A DNA stretch of 64,000 nucleotides, taken from contig NZ_MKVV01000111.1 in NCBI RefSeq assembly GCF_001899645.1, positions 121,169-185,168 on the forward strand, in the 5' to 3' direction. Under the pieces are notes generated by a model. That model was not told the DNA's origin. It did not search any database and worked only from the letters and a program-made list of their open reading frames with translations. How positions within the stretch are numbered: position 1 is the first letter of the stretch; every line of letters starts with the position of its first letter. Shown one piece after another: positions 9,956 through 19,164 of this stretch. Position numbers and translations under genes: made by a program. The DNA is from Pseudonocardia sp. 73-21. GTDB taxonomy: Bacteria > Actinomycetota > Actinomycetes > Mycobacteriales > Pseudonocardiaceae.

Positions 9956-11493
9956 CACGAGCACCATCAACCTCCGGCCGGGTGGCCTTCGTGGGCAGCG
10001 GCCCCGGCGACCCCGGCCTCCTCACCGTCCGCGCGCGTGACGCGCTGGCGAACGCCCCTCTGATCATCACCGACGCCGACGTACCCGAGTCGATCCTCGC
10101 GCTCGTCGCGGAGGGGGCCGAGGTGCGTCCCGCCGTCGGCCAGCCCGCCGACGTCGCGCGCGACCTGGTCGCCGAGGCCCGCACCGGCCGCACCGTCGTC
10201 CGGCTGGTGAGCGGCGACCCGCTCACCGTCGACCCCGTGGTGCAGGAGGCCCTCGCGGTGGCCGGCGCCGAGGTGGCGTTCGACATCGTCCCGGGAGTCC
10301 CGGCCGGCACCGCCGTCCCCGCCTACGCGGGGGTGCCGCTGGGCTCGGCGCACGTCGAGGCCGACGTCCGCGCCGGCGTCGACTGGGCGCTGCTCGCCGC
10401 GGCCCCCGGCACCCTGGTGCTGCACGCCACGGTGGCGCACCTGACCGAGGTGGTCTCCGGGCTCACCGAGCACGGTGTGCCCGCGCAGACCCCCGTCGCC
10501 ATCACCTCCAGCGGCACCACCACCTCGCAGAAGACCGTGCAGGCCACGCTGGCCACGCTGGCGTCCGAGGGCTCCGACCTGGACGGGCCGCTGATCCTCA
10601 CGATCGGCGCCGAGGTCGGGCTGCGCGACGAGCTGTCGTGGTGGGAGTCGCGTGCGCTGTACGGCTGGCGCGTGCTGGTGCCCCGCACCAAGGACCAGGC
10701 CGGGGCCATGAGCGAGCGCCTCGCCGTGCACGGCGCGTCCGCCGAGGAGGTGCCCACCATCGCCGTCGAGCCGCCGCGCTCGCCCACGCAGATGGAGCGC
10801 GCCGTCAAGGGCCTCGTCGACGGCCGCTACCAGTGGGTCGTGTTCACCTCCACCAACGCCGTGCGTGCGGTGTGGGAGAAGTTCGCCGAGTTCGGCCTCG
10901 ACGCCCGCGCGTTCTCCGGCGTCAAGATCGCGTGCGTCGGCGCGGCCACGGCCGAGAAGGTGCGCGAGTTCGGCATCAACCCCGAGCTCGTCCCCAACGA
11001 GACCGAGCCCGCCGAGACCTCGTCCGAGGGCCTGCTCTCGATCTTCCCGCCCTACGACGACGTGCTCGACCCGGTGGACCGCGTCCTGCTCCCGCGGGCC
11101 GACATCGCCACCGAGACCCTCGCCGCCGGCCTGCGTGACCGCGGCTGGGAGATCGACGACGTCACCGCCTACCGCACCGTCCGGGCGGCCCCGCCGCCCG
11201 CGCCGATCCGCGAGGCGATCAAGACCGGCGGGTTCGACGCGGTGTGCTTCACCAGCTCCAGCACCGTGCGCAACCTCGTCGGCATCGCGGGCAAGCCGCA
11301 CGCCCGCACGATCGTCGCGTGCATCGGCCCGCAGACGGCCGAGACGGCGCGCGAGTTCGGCCTGCGGGTGGACGTGCAGCCGGAGGAGGCGAGGGTCCCC
11401 GCACTGGTGGACGCCCTGGCCGCCCACGCGGCGCGCCTGCGCGCGGAGGGCGCCCTCCCGCCCCCGCGCAAGGCGAAGGCCCGCCGCCGCTAG
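9952..11493 (+). CDS. hemD: Bifunctional uroporphyrinogen-III methyltransferase / uroporphyrinogen-III synthase
   Basis: 513 residues in two domains. Residues ~10-235 are the SAM-dependent tetrapyrrole methylase (FVGSGPGDPGLLTVRARDAL at the start and LVSGDPLTV). Residues ~245-500 are uroporphyrinogen-III synthase (GWRVLVPRTKDQAGAMSERL, VFTSTNAVRAVWEKF and FTSSSTVRNLVG). The fusion occurs in many actinobacteria and feeds both heme and siroheme/cobalamin. The methylase domain starts FVGSGPGDP but its middle is divergent, so its activity is less certain than that of the synthase domain. The ATG at 9952 overlaps the hemC stop. A Lys/Arg-rich tail (PRKAKARRR) ends the protein. Confidence 0.92.
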   Translation: MTRAPSTSGRVAFVGSGPGDPGLLTVRARDALANAPLIITDADVPESILALVAEGAEVRPAVGQPADVARDLVAEARTGRTVVRLVSGDPLTVDPVVQEALAVAGAEVAFDIVPGVPAGTAVPAYAGVPLGSAHVEADVRAGVDWALLAAAPGTLVLHATVAHLTEVVSGLTEHGVPAQTPVAITSSGTTTSQKTVQATLATLASEGSDLDGPLILTIGAEVGLRDELSWWESRALYGWRVLVPRTKDQAGAMSERLAVHGASAEEVPTIAVEPPRSPTQMERAVKGLVDGRYQWVVFTSTNAVRAVWEKFAEFGLDARAFSGVKIACVGAATAEKVREFGINPELVPNETEPAETSSEGLLSIFPPYDDVLDPVDRVLLPRADIATETLAAGLRDRGWEIDDVTAYRTVRAAPPPAPIREAIKTGGFDAVCFTSSSTVRNLVGIAGKPHARTIVACIGPQTAETAREFGLRVDVQPEEARVPALVDALAAHAARLRAEGALPPPRKAKARRR

Positions 11494-11515
11494 ATCCCCC
11501 ACGGCCAGGTTCAGG

Positions 11516-11556
11516 AAAGCCACTTTGCTGTCGCCACGTGCCAGCAAAGTGGCTTT
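11516..11556 (+). terminator. Stem-loop between hemD and hemB
   Basis: A perfect 15-bp inverted repeat (11516-11530 with 11542-11556) around an 11-nt loop, 22 nt after the hemD stop. The word GGCTTTGCTGTC after the second arm echoes CACTTTGCTGTC after the first. It probably ends rex-hemACD transcription; hemB then has its own -10 box (TACCCT, 11590-11595). Confidence 0.75.
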
Positions 11557-11601
11557 GCTGTCACTCGGGAGACGCTTGCCGGACGGGGCTACCCTCGGCC
11601 T

Positions 11602-12576
11602 ATGGCGTTTCCCACCCACCGGCCCCGTCGGCTGCGGTCCACCCCGGCCCTGCGACGGCTCGTCGCCGAGACCACCCTGCGGCCCCGGCAGCTGATCCTG
11701 CCGATGTTCGTCAAGGAGAACGCCACCGAGCCGGCGCCGATCGCGTCGATGCCGGGCGTCGTGCAGCACACCCGCGACTCGCTGCGGAAGGCCGCGGCCG
11801 AGGCCGTGGCGGCGGGGGTCGGGGGGCTGATGCTCTTCGGCGTGCCCGAGACCCGTGACGCCACCGGATCGGCCGGCGTCGACCCCGACGGTGTGCTCAA
11901 CGTCGGGCTGCGCGACCTGCGTTCCGAGGTCGGCGACGCCACGGTGATCATGGCCGACACCTGCCTCGACGAGTTCACCGACCACGGTCACTGCGGCGTG
12001 CTGGCCGCGGACGGCTCCGTCGACAACGACGCCACGCTGACCGTGTACGCGCAGATGGCCGTGGCCCAGGCCGACGCCGGCGCCCACCTGCTCGGCCCCA
12101 GCGGCATGATGGACGGCCAGGTCGGCGTCATCCGCGACGCCCTCGACGCCGCCGGCCACCTCGACACCGGCATCCTCGCCTACACCGCGAAGTACGCCTC
12201 GGCGTTCTTCGGCCCGTTCCGGGAGGCCGTCGACTCGCAGCTCACGGGCGACCGCAAGACCTACCAGCAGGACCCGTCGAACATCCGGGAGTCGCTGCGC
12301 GAGCTGGCCCTGGACCTCGACGAGGGCGCCGACATGGTGATGGTCAAGCCGGCCATGAGCTACCTCGACGTGCTGCGCGCCGTGGCCGAGGTGGCCGACG
12401 TGCCCGTGGCCGCGTACCAGGTGTCGGGGGAGTACGCGATGGTCGAGGCCGCCGCCGCCAACGGCTGGATCGACCGCGACCGCACGATCCTGGAGACGCT
12501 CACCGGGATCCGCCGCGCCGGGGCCGACGTCGTGCTCACCTACTGGGCCACCGAGGTCGCCGCCCGGCTCGACTGA
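11602..12576 (+). CDS. hemB: Delta-aminolevulinic acid dehydratase (porphobilinogen synthase)
   Basis: 324 residues, the family length. It condenses two 5-aminolevulinate molecules to porphobilinogen. The two active-site lysines are in AYTAKYASAFFGPFR (about K197) and MVMVKPAMSYLD (about K249). DTCLDEFTDHGHCG (about 118-131) is the metal-site region; it keeps D, C and H but has fewer cysteines than the zinc enzymes, so Mg2+ may dominate. The start is the ATG at 11602, 6 nt after TACCCT, which suggests a leaderless mRNA. Confidence 0.95.
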   Translation: MAFPTHRPRRLRSTPALRRLVAETTLRPRQLILPMFVKENATEPAPIASMPGVVQHTRDSLRKAAAEAVAAGVGGLMLFGVPETRDATGSAGVDPDGVLNVGLRDLRSEVGDATVIMADTCLDEFTDHGHCGVLAADGSVDNDATLTVYAQMAVAQADAGAHLLGPSGMMDGQVGVIRDALDAAGHLDTGILAYTAKYASAFFGPFREAVDSQLTGDRKTYQQDPSNIRESLRELALDLDEGADMVMVKPAMSYLDVLRAVAEVADVPVAAYQVSGEYAMVEAAAANGWIDRDRTILETLTGIRRAGADVVLTYWATEVAARLD

Positions 12577-12645
12577 TCCAACAGCAGTGTCACGGTTGGA
12601 CCCTCACTCTGGACACGATCCGTGGTCGGCCATACCTTTCGGCCC

Positions 12646-13458
12646 ATGACGTCGCCTTCGGACCCGCAGTACCCGGGTCAGCCTGGTCAGCAGCCTCCGC
12701 CGGGTTACGGCCCACCCCCCGGGTACGGTCCGCCGCCGCAGCAGGGGGGCTACCCCCAGCAGGGTGGCTACCCGCCTCCCGGTTACGGCCAGCAGCCTCC
12801 TCCCGGTTACGGGCAGCAGGCTCCTCCCGGGTACGGCCAGGCGCCGCCGCAGGGCTACGGCCAGCCGCCGCAGGAGTACGGCCAGCAGCAGCCCGGCGCC
12901 TACCCGCCGCCCGGTTACGGACAGCAGGCCGGCTACGGCGGCCCGGCGCCGATCCCGCCCGGCGCGCCCGGGGTCATCCCGGAGTGGTGGGAGCGCCTGG
13001 TCGCCCGCATCATCGACGGCGCCATCCTCGGCATCATCGGCGGCGTCATCGGCTCGATCCTCTCGGGCATCATCATCTCGACCGCCACCTCCGCGACCGG
13101 CATCTTCGCCGGCGTCTCCGTCATCTACGTCGTTCTCGGTCTGCTGTACGGTGGCTACGACTTCTTCATGCACTCGCGCAACGGCCAGACCGTCGGCAAG
13201 ATCGTGATGAAGACCCGGCTCGTGATGGCCGACGGCAGCAAGCCCGACCCGGCCACGCTGGCCAAGCGGGCGCTGCTCTACCCGGGCTGGATCCTGGTCG
13301 CGGGCATCGTGCTGTTCATCCCGGTCCTCGGCAGCATCGTGCTGTTCGCGCTGGCGATCTTCTCGCTCGTCGACGCGATCTTCGTCCTGACCGACCAGCC
13401 GCTGCGCCGCGCCCTCCACGACAAGTGGACGAACACGATCGTGATCAAGGCCCAGTAG
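12646..13458 (+). CDS. RDD-family membrane protein with Pro/Gly/Tyr/Gln-rich N-terminus
   Basis: 270 residues. The first ~105 residues are low-complexity repeats of the type PPPGYGQQ and QQGGYPPPGYG, probably disordered and cytoplasmic. From about residue 108 (WWERLVARIIDG) the RDD domain begins, with three or four membrane helices and the characteristic Arg-Asp pair. HSRNGQTVGKIVMKTRLV is the conserved cytoplasmic loop. The function is unknown. The ATG at 12646 lies 7 nt after TACCTT and was preferred to the GTG at 12622. It shares its N-terminal style with the next gene, from which it is 13 nt away. Confidence 0.85.
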   Translation: MTSPSDPQYPGQPGQQPPPGYGPPPGYGPPPQQGGYPQQGGYPPPGYGQQPPPGYGQQAPPGYGQAPPQGYGQPPQEYGQQQPGAYPPPGYGQQAGYGGPAPIPPGAPGVIPEWWERLVARIIDGAILGIIGGVIGSILSGIIISTATSATGIFAGVSVIYVVLGLLYGGYDFFMHSRNGQTVGKIVMKTRLVMADGSKPDPATLAKRALLYPGWILVAGIVLFIPVLGSIVLFALAIFSLVDAIFVLTDQPLRRALHDKWTNTIVIKAQ

Positions 13459-13471
13459 CTAGGTTGGATCC

Positions 13472-14149
13472 GTGAGTACACCGCAGGACCCCCGGGGTGA
13501 GGGTCACCCCGCCTACAACCCCTACGGCCAGACGGGGGGTTACCGGGCGGGCCAGCAGCCGGGGCAGTACGCGTCGAGCCCGTTGCCGGGGCAGGGCTAC
13601 CAGCATCCCTACCCGGCGCCGGGCCAGACGCCCTACGGCGCCGGCTACGACCCGTACGGCGGGTCGGCCCAGCCGGGGTGGGGGAAGGCCGGGCCGGAGC
13701 CCGTGAAACGACCCGGGCTGATGGTGCTGGCCCTGGTGCTGATGGTGCTGGCCGCGCTGCCCTTCCTGGTGGGCGGGGTGGCCGGGCTCGCCACCATCAC
13801 CGCCGCCGACATCCCGGCCGAGGTGCTGAACGACGCCCGCGTCGTGCAGGCCGGCGGTACGCCCGAACTCATCCTGCAGGCCGTCCAGCTGCTGCTCGGG
13901 ATCATGATCGTCGTGGCCCTCGTCTACCTGCTGCTGGCCGTCCTGGCGTTCCGTGGGCGCAACTGGGCCCGGATCGTGATCGCCGTGCTGACGGTCGGGT
14001 TCGTCCTGCTGCTGGCTGCGGGGCTGGTCAGCGGGGGGACGGCGGGCGGTGTGGTCGGGTTCGTGGCGTTCCTCCTGGTGGCCACCATCGGGGGAGCGGT
14101 CATCCTGTTCCTGCCCGATTCGAACCGCTTCTTCTCCCGCCCCCGGTAG
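13472..14149 (+). CDS. Membrane protein with Pro/Gly/Tyr-rich N-terminus
   Basis: 225 residues. Residues 1-75 are rich in Gly, Pro, Gln and Tyr (YGQTGGYRAGQQPGQY), then four hydrophobic segments follow (about 85-110, 135-160, 170-190 and 195-215). I recognise no catalytic motif. It sits between the RDD gene and hemL. A -10-like TAGGTT (13460-13465) ends 6 nt before the GTG start, so it may be transcribed separately as a leaderless mRNA. Similar pairs of small membrane proteins lie between hemB and hemL in mycobacteria, as I recall. Confidence 0.75.
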   Translation: MSTPQDPRGEGHPAYNPYGQTGGYRAGQQPGQYASSPLPGQGYQHPYPAPGQTPYGAGYDPYGGSAQPGWGKAGPEPVKRPGLMVLALVLMVLAALPFLVGGVAGLATITAADIPAEVLNDARVVQAGGTPELILQAVQLLLGIMIVVALVYLLLAVLAFRGRNWARIVIAVLTVGFVLLLAAGLVSGGTAGGVVGFVAFLLVATIGGAVILFLPDSNRFFSRPR

Positions 14150-14193
14150 CCCCGCCGCAGGCCGGACCGCGGCCCGGCTGTAAGACTGGCCGT

Positions 14194-15510
14194 GTGCTCG
14201 GTACCGAGACCTCTGCTGCCTTCTTCGCCCGCGCGTCGGCCGTCATCCCCGGCGGCGTCAACTCGCCGGTGCGTGCGTTCACCTCGGTGGGGGGCACGCC
14301 ACGGTTCATGGTGTCGGCCGCCGGTCCCTGGCTGACCGACGCCGACGGGAACCGCTACGTCGACCTCATCAGCTCGTGGGGCCCGATGATCCTGGGCCAC
14401 GCGCACCCCGCCGTCGTCGACGCCGTGCGCGCCGCCGCGGGGCAGGGGCTGTCCTTCGGCGCGCCGACGCCCGCGGAGATCGAGCTGGCCGAGGAGATCA
14501 TCGGCCGCGTGGCGCCCGTGGAGCAGGTGCGGCTGGTCAACTCCGGCACCGAGGCCACGATGAGCGCCATCCGGCTGGCCCGCGGCGTCACCGGCCGCAC
14601 GGGCATCATCAAGTTCGCCGGCTGCTACCACGGCCACGTCGACGCGCTCCTGGCCCAGGCCGGCTCCGGCGTCGCCACGCTGGGCCTGCCCACCAGCCCG
14701 GGCGTCACGGGCGCGCAGGCCGCCGACACGATCGTCGTGCCCTACAACGACCTCGACGCCGTACGCGCCGTCTTCGCCGAGCGCGGCAGCGAGATCGCCT
14801 GCGTGATCACCGAGGCGGCCGCGGGCAACATGGGCGCCATCGCCCCTGTGGCGGGCTTCAACGCCGGGCTGCGCGACCTCTGCCACTCCCACGGCGCGCT
14901 GCTCGTCGTCGACGAGGTGATGACCGGTTTCCGCGTCTCGCCCGCCGGTTGGTTCGGCATCGACGGCGTGGCCGGCGACCTCTACACGTTCGGCAAGGTC
15001 ATGTCCGGCGGGCTGCCGGCGGCGGCGTTCGGCGGCTCGGTCGAGCTGATGTCCCACCTCGCGCCGGCCGGGCCCGTCTACCAGGCCGGGACGCTGTCGG
15101 GGAACCCCGTGGCCGTCGCCGCCGGGCTCGCGACGCTGCGCACCGCGGACGCCGCGGTCTACGCCGCGCTCGACGCCAACTCCGAGCGGCTCGGCCGGAT
15201 GATCGGCGACGCCCTGAGCGCCGAGGGCGTGCCGCACCGCGTCCAGTACGCCGCCAACATGCTCTCGGTGTTCTTCGCCGAGGAGCAGGTGCGCGACTAC
15301 GCCGGCGCGCAGGCCGCCGCCACCTGGCGCTTCCCGGCCTTCTTCCACGCGCTCCTGGAACGCGGGGTGTACCCGCCGCCCAGCGCGTTCGAGGCGTGGT
15401 TCGTCTCGGCCGCGCTCGACGACGACACGTTCGGCGTGATCGAGGCGGCGCTGCCGTTCGCGGCGAAGGCGGCGGCCACGGCCACGTCTCCGGCGGAGGC
15501 GGGCCAGTGA
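14194..15510 (+). CDS. hemL: Glutamate-1-semialdehyde 2,1-aminomutase
   Basis: 438 residues. This PLP enzyme converts glutamate-1-semialdehyde to 5-aminolevulinate, the step after HemA. It begins with the hallmark FARASAVIPGGVNSPVRAF. PLP binding is shown by SGTEATMSAIRLARG, LLVVDEVMTGFR and the Schiff-base lysine in YTFGKVMSGGLPAAAFGG (about K268). The GTG at 14194 was chosen by alignment of the N-terminus and lies 7 nt after TAAGAC; the frame is open much further upstream but encodes no known domain there. It overlaps the following phosphatase gene by GTGA. Confidence 0.95.
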   Translation: MLGTETSAAFFARASAVIPGGVNSPVRAFTSVGGTPRFMVSAAGPWLTDADGNRYVDLISSWGPMILGHAHPAVVDAVRAAAGQGLSFGAPTPAEIELAEEIIGRVAPVEQVRLVNSGTEATMSAIRLARGVTGRTGIIKFAGCYHGHVDALLAQAGSGVATLGLPTSPGVTGAQAADTIVVPYNDLDAVRAVFAERGSEIACVITEAAAGNMGAIAPVAGFNAGLRDLCHSHGALLVVDEVMTGFRVSPAGWFGIDGVAGDLYTFGKVMSGGLPAAAFGGSVELMSHLAPAGPVYQAGTLSGNPVAVAAGLATLRTADAAVYAALDANSERLGRMIGDALSAEGVPHRVQYAANMLSVFFAEEQVRDYAGAQAAATWRFPAFFHALLERGVYPPPSAFEAWFVSAALDDDTFGVIEAALPFAAKAAATATSPAEAGQ

Positions 15511-16139
15511 GCACCACCACCGTCGTCCACCTCCTGCGCCACGGCGAGGTCTTCAACCCCGACAAGATCCTCTACGGCCGGCTGCCCGGGTTCCACCTGT
15601 CCGACACCGGCCGCGACCAGGCCGAGGTCGTGGCCAAGCACCTCGCCGACGCCGACATCACCGCGGTGGTCGCCTCGCCGCTGCAGCGGGCGCAGGAGAC
15701 GGCCGCGCCGTCGGCCGCCGCACACGGGCTGGAGATCGTCACCGAGGACCGGCTGATCGAGGCGGGCAACCGGTTCGAGGGCAAGAAGGTGGCCGTCGGC
15801 GACGGAGCCCTGCGCAGCCCGGCCAACTGGCCGCTGCTGCGCGACCCGTTCACACCCTCGTGGGGCGAGCCCTACCTGCAGATCGCGCACCGCATGTTCG
15901 GCGCCGTGCACCGTGCCCGCATCCTCGCCGAGGGCCACGAGGCGCTGTGCGTGTCGCACCAGCTCCCGATCTGGACGCTGCGCCGGTTCGTCGAGGGCAA
16001 GCGGCTGTGGCACGACCCCCGCAAGCGGGAGTGCGCGCTGGCGTCGATCACGTCGCTGGTGTTCACCGACACGGAGCTGACGGGCCTGCGCTACGCCGAG
16101 CCCGCCGGGGCGAGCGACCCGACCACCACCGGCGCATGA
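15507..16139 (+). CDS. Histidine phosphatase family protein
   Basis: 210 residues with the phosphoglycerate-mutase-type LLRHGE motif near residue 10 (catalytic His), VVASPLQRAQETA and a second catalytic histidine in LCVSHQLPIWTLRRF. It starts at GTG overlapping the hemL stop and ends overlapping the TlpA-like ATG. A homologous gene stands at the same place in M. tuberculosis (Rv0525, recalled). The substrate is unknown; its constant place between hemL and cytochrome c genes hints at a metabolite of tetrapyrrole or redox metabolism. Confidence 0.88.
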   Translation: MSTTTVVHLLRHGEVFNPDKILYGRLPGFHLSDTGRDQAEVVAKHLADADITAVVASPLQRAQETAAPSAAAHGLEIVTEDRLIEAGNRFEGKKVAVGDGALRSPANWPLLRDPFTPSWGEPYLQIAHRMFGAVHRARILAEGHEALCVSHQLPIWTLRRFVEGKRLWHDPRKRECALASITSLVFTDTELTGLRYAEPAGASDPTTTGA

Positions 16140-16726
16140 GACGCCTCGCGCTGCTGCTGGCCGCCCTCGCCCTGCTCGCCGGCTGCTCCACCAGCAAGGA
16201 CGCGGTCGCCATCGGCGGCACGTTCCAGTTCGTGGCGCCCAACGGCCGGACCGAGATCACCTACGACGACCCGGCCTCCCGCGGCACGGTGGGGGCCCTC
16301 TCCGGGCCGAGCCTGCTCAAGACGGGCCAGGACGTGGGCCTCGCCGACTACACCGGCCGCATCGTCGTGATCAACATCTGGGGATCGTGGTGCGGGCCGT
16401 GCCGCACCGAGGCCCCCGACCTGGAGTTCGTGCAGCAGCGAACGGCGTCGATCGGCGGCACGGTGCTGGGCATCGACGTCAAGGACGACCGGCAGGCCGC
16501 CTCCGACTTCGTCAAGGACCGCGGCCTCACCTACGACTCGATCTTCGACGCGTCGGGCCGCAGCCTGGCCGCCCTGGGTGGCCTGCCCCGCAACGTCGTG
16601 CCCCAGACGGTGGTGCTGGACAAGCAGCACCGGGTGGCCGCGGTGTACCTGCAGCCGATCCGCGTGCCGGTGCTGATCCCGCTCATCCAGAAGCTGGCCG
16701 CCGAGCCCGCGCCGGCGTCCGGCTGA
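16136..16726 (+). CDS. TlpA/ResA-like thioredoxin lipoprotein
   Basis: 196 residues. The signal peptide ends in the lipobox LAGC (cysteine near residue 20), so it is anchored outside the membrane. The thioredoxin domain has NIWGSWCGPCRTEAPDL with the WCGPC active site at about residues 84-88 and the cis-proline region LPRNVVPQTVVLD. It should keep apocytochrome c cysteines reduced for heme attachment, taking electrons from CcdA encoded next. Its ATG overlaps the phosphatase stop. Confidence 0.92.
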   Translation: MRRLALLLAALALLAGCSTSKDAVAIGGTFQFVAPNGRTEITYDDPASRGTVGALSGPSLLKTGQDVGLADYTGRIVVINIWGSWCGPCRTEAPDLEFVQQRTASIGGTVLGIDVKDDRQAASDFVKDRGLTYDSIFDASGRSLAALGGLPRNVVPQTVVLDKQHRVAAVYLQPIRVPVLIPLIQKLAAEPAPASG

Positions 16727-16753
16727 CGATCCACTACAACGTGTAGAACCCGA

Positions 16754-16774
16754 TGCGCGGGGACCACCCGCGCA
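16754..16774 (+). terminator. Small stem-loop between TlpA-like gene and ccdA
   Basis: TGCGCGGG pairs perfectly with CCCGCGCA around a 5-nt loop. Just upstream is CTACAACGTGTAG (about 16734-16746), a short palindrome that could be an operator. A -10-like TACCCT (16779-16784) follows, so ccdA probably has its own promoter. Confidence 0.5.
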
Positions 16775-16792
16775 GGCTTACCCTCATGGGCG

Positions 16793-17569
16793 ATGGATCC
16801 CTCGACCACGCTGGCGGTCTCCGGCCCACTGCTGCTCGCCGCGGCCGTGGCCGTGCTGGCGGGCGCGGTCAGCTTCGCGTCGCCGTGCGTGGTGCCGCTG
16901 GTCCCGGGCTACCTCGCCTACCTCGCCGGGCTGGTCGGTGCCGACTCGCCGCCCGTCACGGTCTCCGAGGCCGAGCAGGAGCGCAGCGGGAAGTGGCGGG
17001 TCGCGGGCGCGGCCGGGCTGTTCGTCGCCGGGTTCACGGTGGTCTTCGGCACGATCCTCGTCGGCGTCGTGTGGCTCTCGGACGCGCTGGTGGACAACGA
17101 GGCCGTGCTGCAACGCGTCGGCGGCGTCGTCATGATCGCGATGGGGCTGGCGTTCGTCGGGCTCATCCCGGTGCTGCAGAACGAGCGCCGCGTGCACTGG
17201 GTGCCGCGCGCCGGGCTGTGGGGCGCGCCGCTGCTCGGCGCGGTCTTCGGGTTGGGCTGGGTGCCGTGCATCGGCCCGACGCTGGCCGGGGTCGTGGCCG
17301 TCGCCGCCGGGACGGGTGGGGGTTCGCTGCGGGGCGTGGTGCTCACCATCGCCTACTGCGCGGGCCTCGGGGTGCCGTTCGTGCTCATCGCCCTCGGCGC
17401 CTCGCGAGCCGTGCGGGCGCTGGGCTGGCTGCGCCGCCACACGCGGACGATCCAGATCGGTGGCGGGGTGCTGATGGTCGCGGTCGGGGTACTGCTGCTC
17501 ACGGGGCTGTGGGGCGGGCTGCTGGCCCAGCTGCAGACCTCGGTGGCGAACTACGTGCCGGTGATCTGA
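16793..17569 (+). CDS. ccdA: Cytochrome c biogenesis protein CcdA
   Basis: 258 residues with six predicted membrane helices. SFASPCVVPLVPGYLAYLAG (about residues 25-44) and GWVPCIGPTLAG carry the paired cysteines that pass electrons from cytoplasmic thioredoxin across the membrane to the TlpA-like lipoprotein. A ~20-residue polar loop follows the first motif. The ATG at 16793 is 8 nt after TACCCT. Its TGA stop shares a base with the resB ATG. Confidence 0.93.
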   Translation: MDPSTTLAVSGPLLLAAAVAVLAGAVSFASPCVVPLVPGYLAYLAGLVGADSPPVTVSEAEQERSGKWRVAGAAGLFVAGFTVVFGTILVGVVWLSDALVDNEAVLQRVGGVVMIAMGLAFVGLIPVLQNERRVHWVPRAGLWGAPLLGAVFGLGWVPCIGPTLAGVVAVAAGTGGGSLRGVVLTIAYCAGLGVPFVLIALGASRAVRALGWLRRHTRTIQIGGGVLMVAVGVLLLTGLWGGLLAQLQTSVANYVPVI

Positions 17570-19164
17570 TGGCCACCCAGACCCCGACCCGCCCGCACGG
17601 AAGCCCCGACTCGCGCGCGCCCAGGGCCCGACTCGCGTGGGTGGTGCTGCGCAACGCGTGGCGCTCGCTCACCTCCATGCGCACCGCGCTGATCCTGCTG
17701 TTCCTGCTCGCCGTCGCCGCGCTGCCCGGCGCGCTGCTGCCGCAGCGGTCGCTCAACCAGACGCTGGTGGACTCCTACTTCACCCAGTACCCGTGGCTCG
17801 CGCCCACGCTGGACCGGCTCGGGTTCTTCGACGTCTTCGCGTCGCCGTGGTTCGCCGCCATCTACCTGCTGCTGATGATCTCGCTGGTCGGGTGCGTGCT
17901 GCCGCGGGCGTGGGAGCACCTGAAGGGTCTCCGGCAGCGGCCGGTCGCGGTGCCCACCAACCTCGCCCGCCTGCCCCACCACGACGAGTTCACCCTCGAC
18001 ATGGACGCCGACGAGGCCGCGACGCGGATCCGCACCCGGCTCAAGGGCTGGCGGCGCACGGAGACCGCCACGACGTTCTCCGCGGAGAAGGGGTACCTGC
18101 GCGAGGCCGGCAACCTCGTGTTCCACCTGAGCCTCATCGGGCTGCTGCTCGGGTTCGCCGCGGGCAAGCTCTACGGCTACGAGGGGCAGGTCATCGTCCA
18201 GGCCGGCGGCGGGCAGTTCTGCAACACCGGCATCCTGGGCTACGACTCGTTCCGCGCCGGGCTGCGCGTGGACGGCACGAACCTCGACCCGTTCTGCGTC
18301 AAGGTCGACTCGTTCACCGCCGACTACCTCGCCAACGGCCAGGCCCAGAGCTTCGACGCGGCCATCGGCTACCAGACCCGGGCCGATCTCGACGCCGGCG
18401 TCACCACCTGGCGGCCGTTCCCGCTGGCGGTCAACAACCCGCTGCGCCTCGACGGCAGCCGCGTCTACCTGCAGGGCAACGGCTACGCGCCGCGCTTCAC
18501 CGTCACGTTCCCGGACGGGCAGAAGCGCACCGGCCAGACCCAGTGGAACACCGTGGACCCCACCACGATGCTGGCCCAGGGCACGCAGAAGTTCGCCCGC
18601 CCCGGCGTCACCGACGAGGCCCAGCGCAAGCTCACCGGCCTCGCCATCACCGGCATCTTCGCGCCCACCAGTTCCGGTGGGAAGGTCATCACGTCGGTCT
18701 TCCCGGACCTGCGCGATCCCGAGGTGGCCGTCGACGTGCTGCGTGGCGACCTCGGCCTCGACGACGGGCGCGGCCAGTCGATCTTCCAGGTGGACCAGAG
18801 CAAGATCGACTCGGGTGCGCTGAAGCGGGTGGCCCGGGTCAACCTGGTGCCCGGCCAGTCCACCACGCTCGACGACGGCACCGTCGTGACGTTCGACGGC
18901 GTGCAGCGGTGGGTCAACCTCCAGGTCAGCCACGACCCGGGCCAGGACTACGTGCTGGCGTTCGCGATCCTGCTGCTCCTGGGCCTGTTCTCGTCGCTGA
19001 CGATCCGGCGTCGGCGGTTCTGGGCGCGGCTCACCCCGATCACCGGGGACGACGGCGTGAAACGTACGGTCGTGGAGATCGGTGGCCTGGCGCGCACCGA
19101 CCGCGCGGGGTACGGCGAGGAGTTCGACCGCCTCCGGGCGGACCTAGCGAAGAAGGATGACTGA
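17569..19164 (+). CDS. resB: Cytochrome c biogenesis protein ResB (Ccs1)
   Basis: 531 residues. Three membrane helices near the N-terminus (around 35-55, 85-105 and 170-190) and one near the C-terminus (around 460-485) flank a large extracytoplasmic domain, the ResB topology. LRNAWRSLTSMRTALILLFL is the characteristic first segment. ResB and CcsB form the System II heme lyase that delivers and attaches heme to c-type cytochromes. The start codon overlaps the ccdA stop by one base, and the stop overlaps the ccsB start. Confidence 0.92.
   Translation: MATQTPTRPHGSPDSRAPRARLAWVVLRNAWRSLTSMRTALILLFLLAVAALPGALLPQRSLNQTLVDSYFTQYPWLAPTLDRLGFFDVFASPWFAAIYLLLMISLVGCVLPRAWEHLKGLRQRPVAVPTNLARLPHHDEFTLDMDADEAATRIRTRLKGWRRTETATTFSAEKGYLREAGNLVFHLSLIGLLLGFAAGKLYGYEGQVIVQAGGGQFCNTGILGYDSFRAGLRVDGTNLDPFCVKVDSFTADYLANGQAQSFDAAIGYQTRADLDAGVTTWRPFPLAVNNPLRLDGSRVYLQGNGYAPRFTVTFPDGQKRTGQTQWNTVDPTTMLAQGTQKFARPGVTDEAQRKLTGLAITGIFAPTSSGGKVITSVFPDLRDPEVAVDVLRGDLGLDDGRGQSIFQVDQSKIDSGALKRVARVNLVPGQSTTLDDGTVVTFDGVQRWVNLQVSHDPGQDYVLAFAILLLLGLFSSLTIRRRRFWARLTPITGDDGVKRTVVEIGGLARTDRAGYGEEFDRLRADLAKKDD

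Noticed and set aside
13678..14193. N-terminal extension of hemL into the preceding gene
   Set aside because: The extension is Gly/Arg/Pro-rich without homology and overlaps a real membrane-protein gene; the GTG at 14194 gives the family N-terminus.
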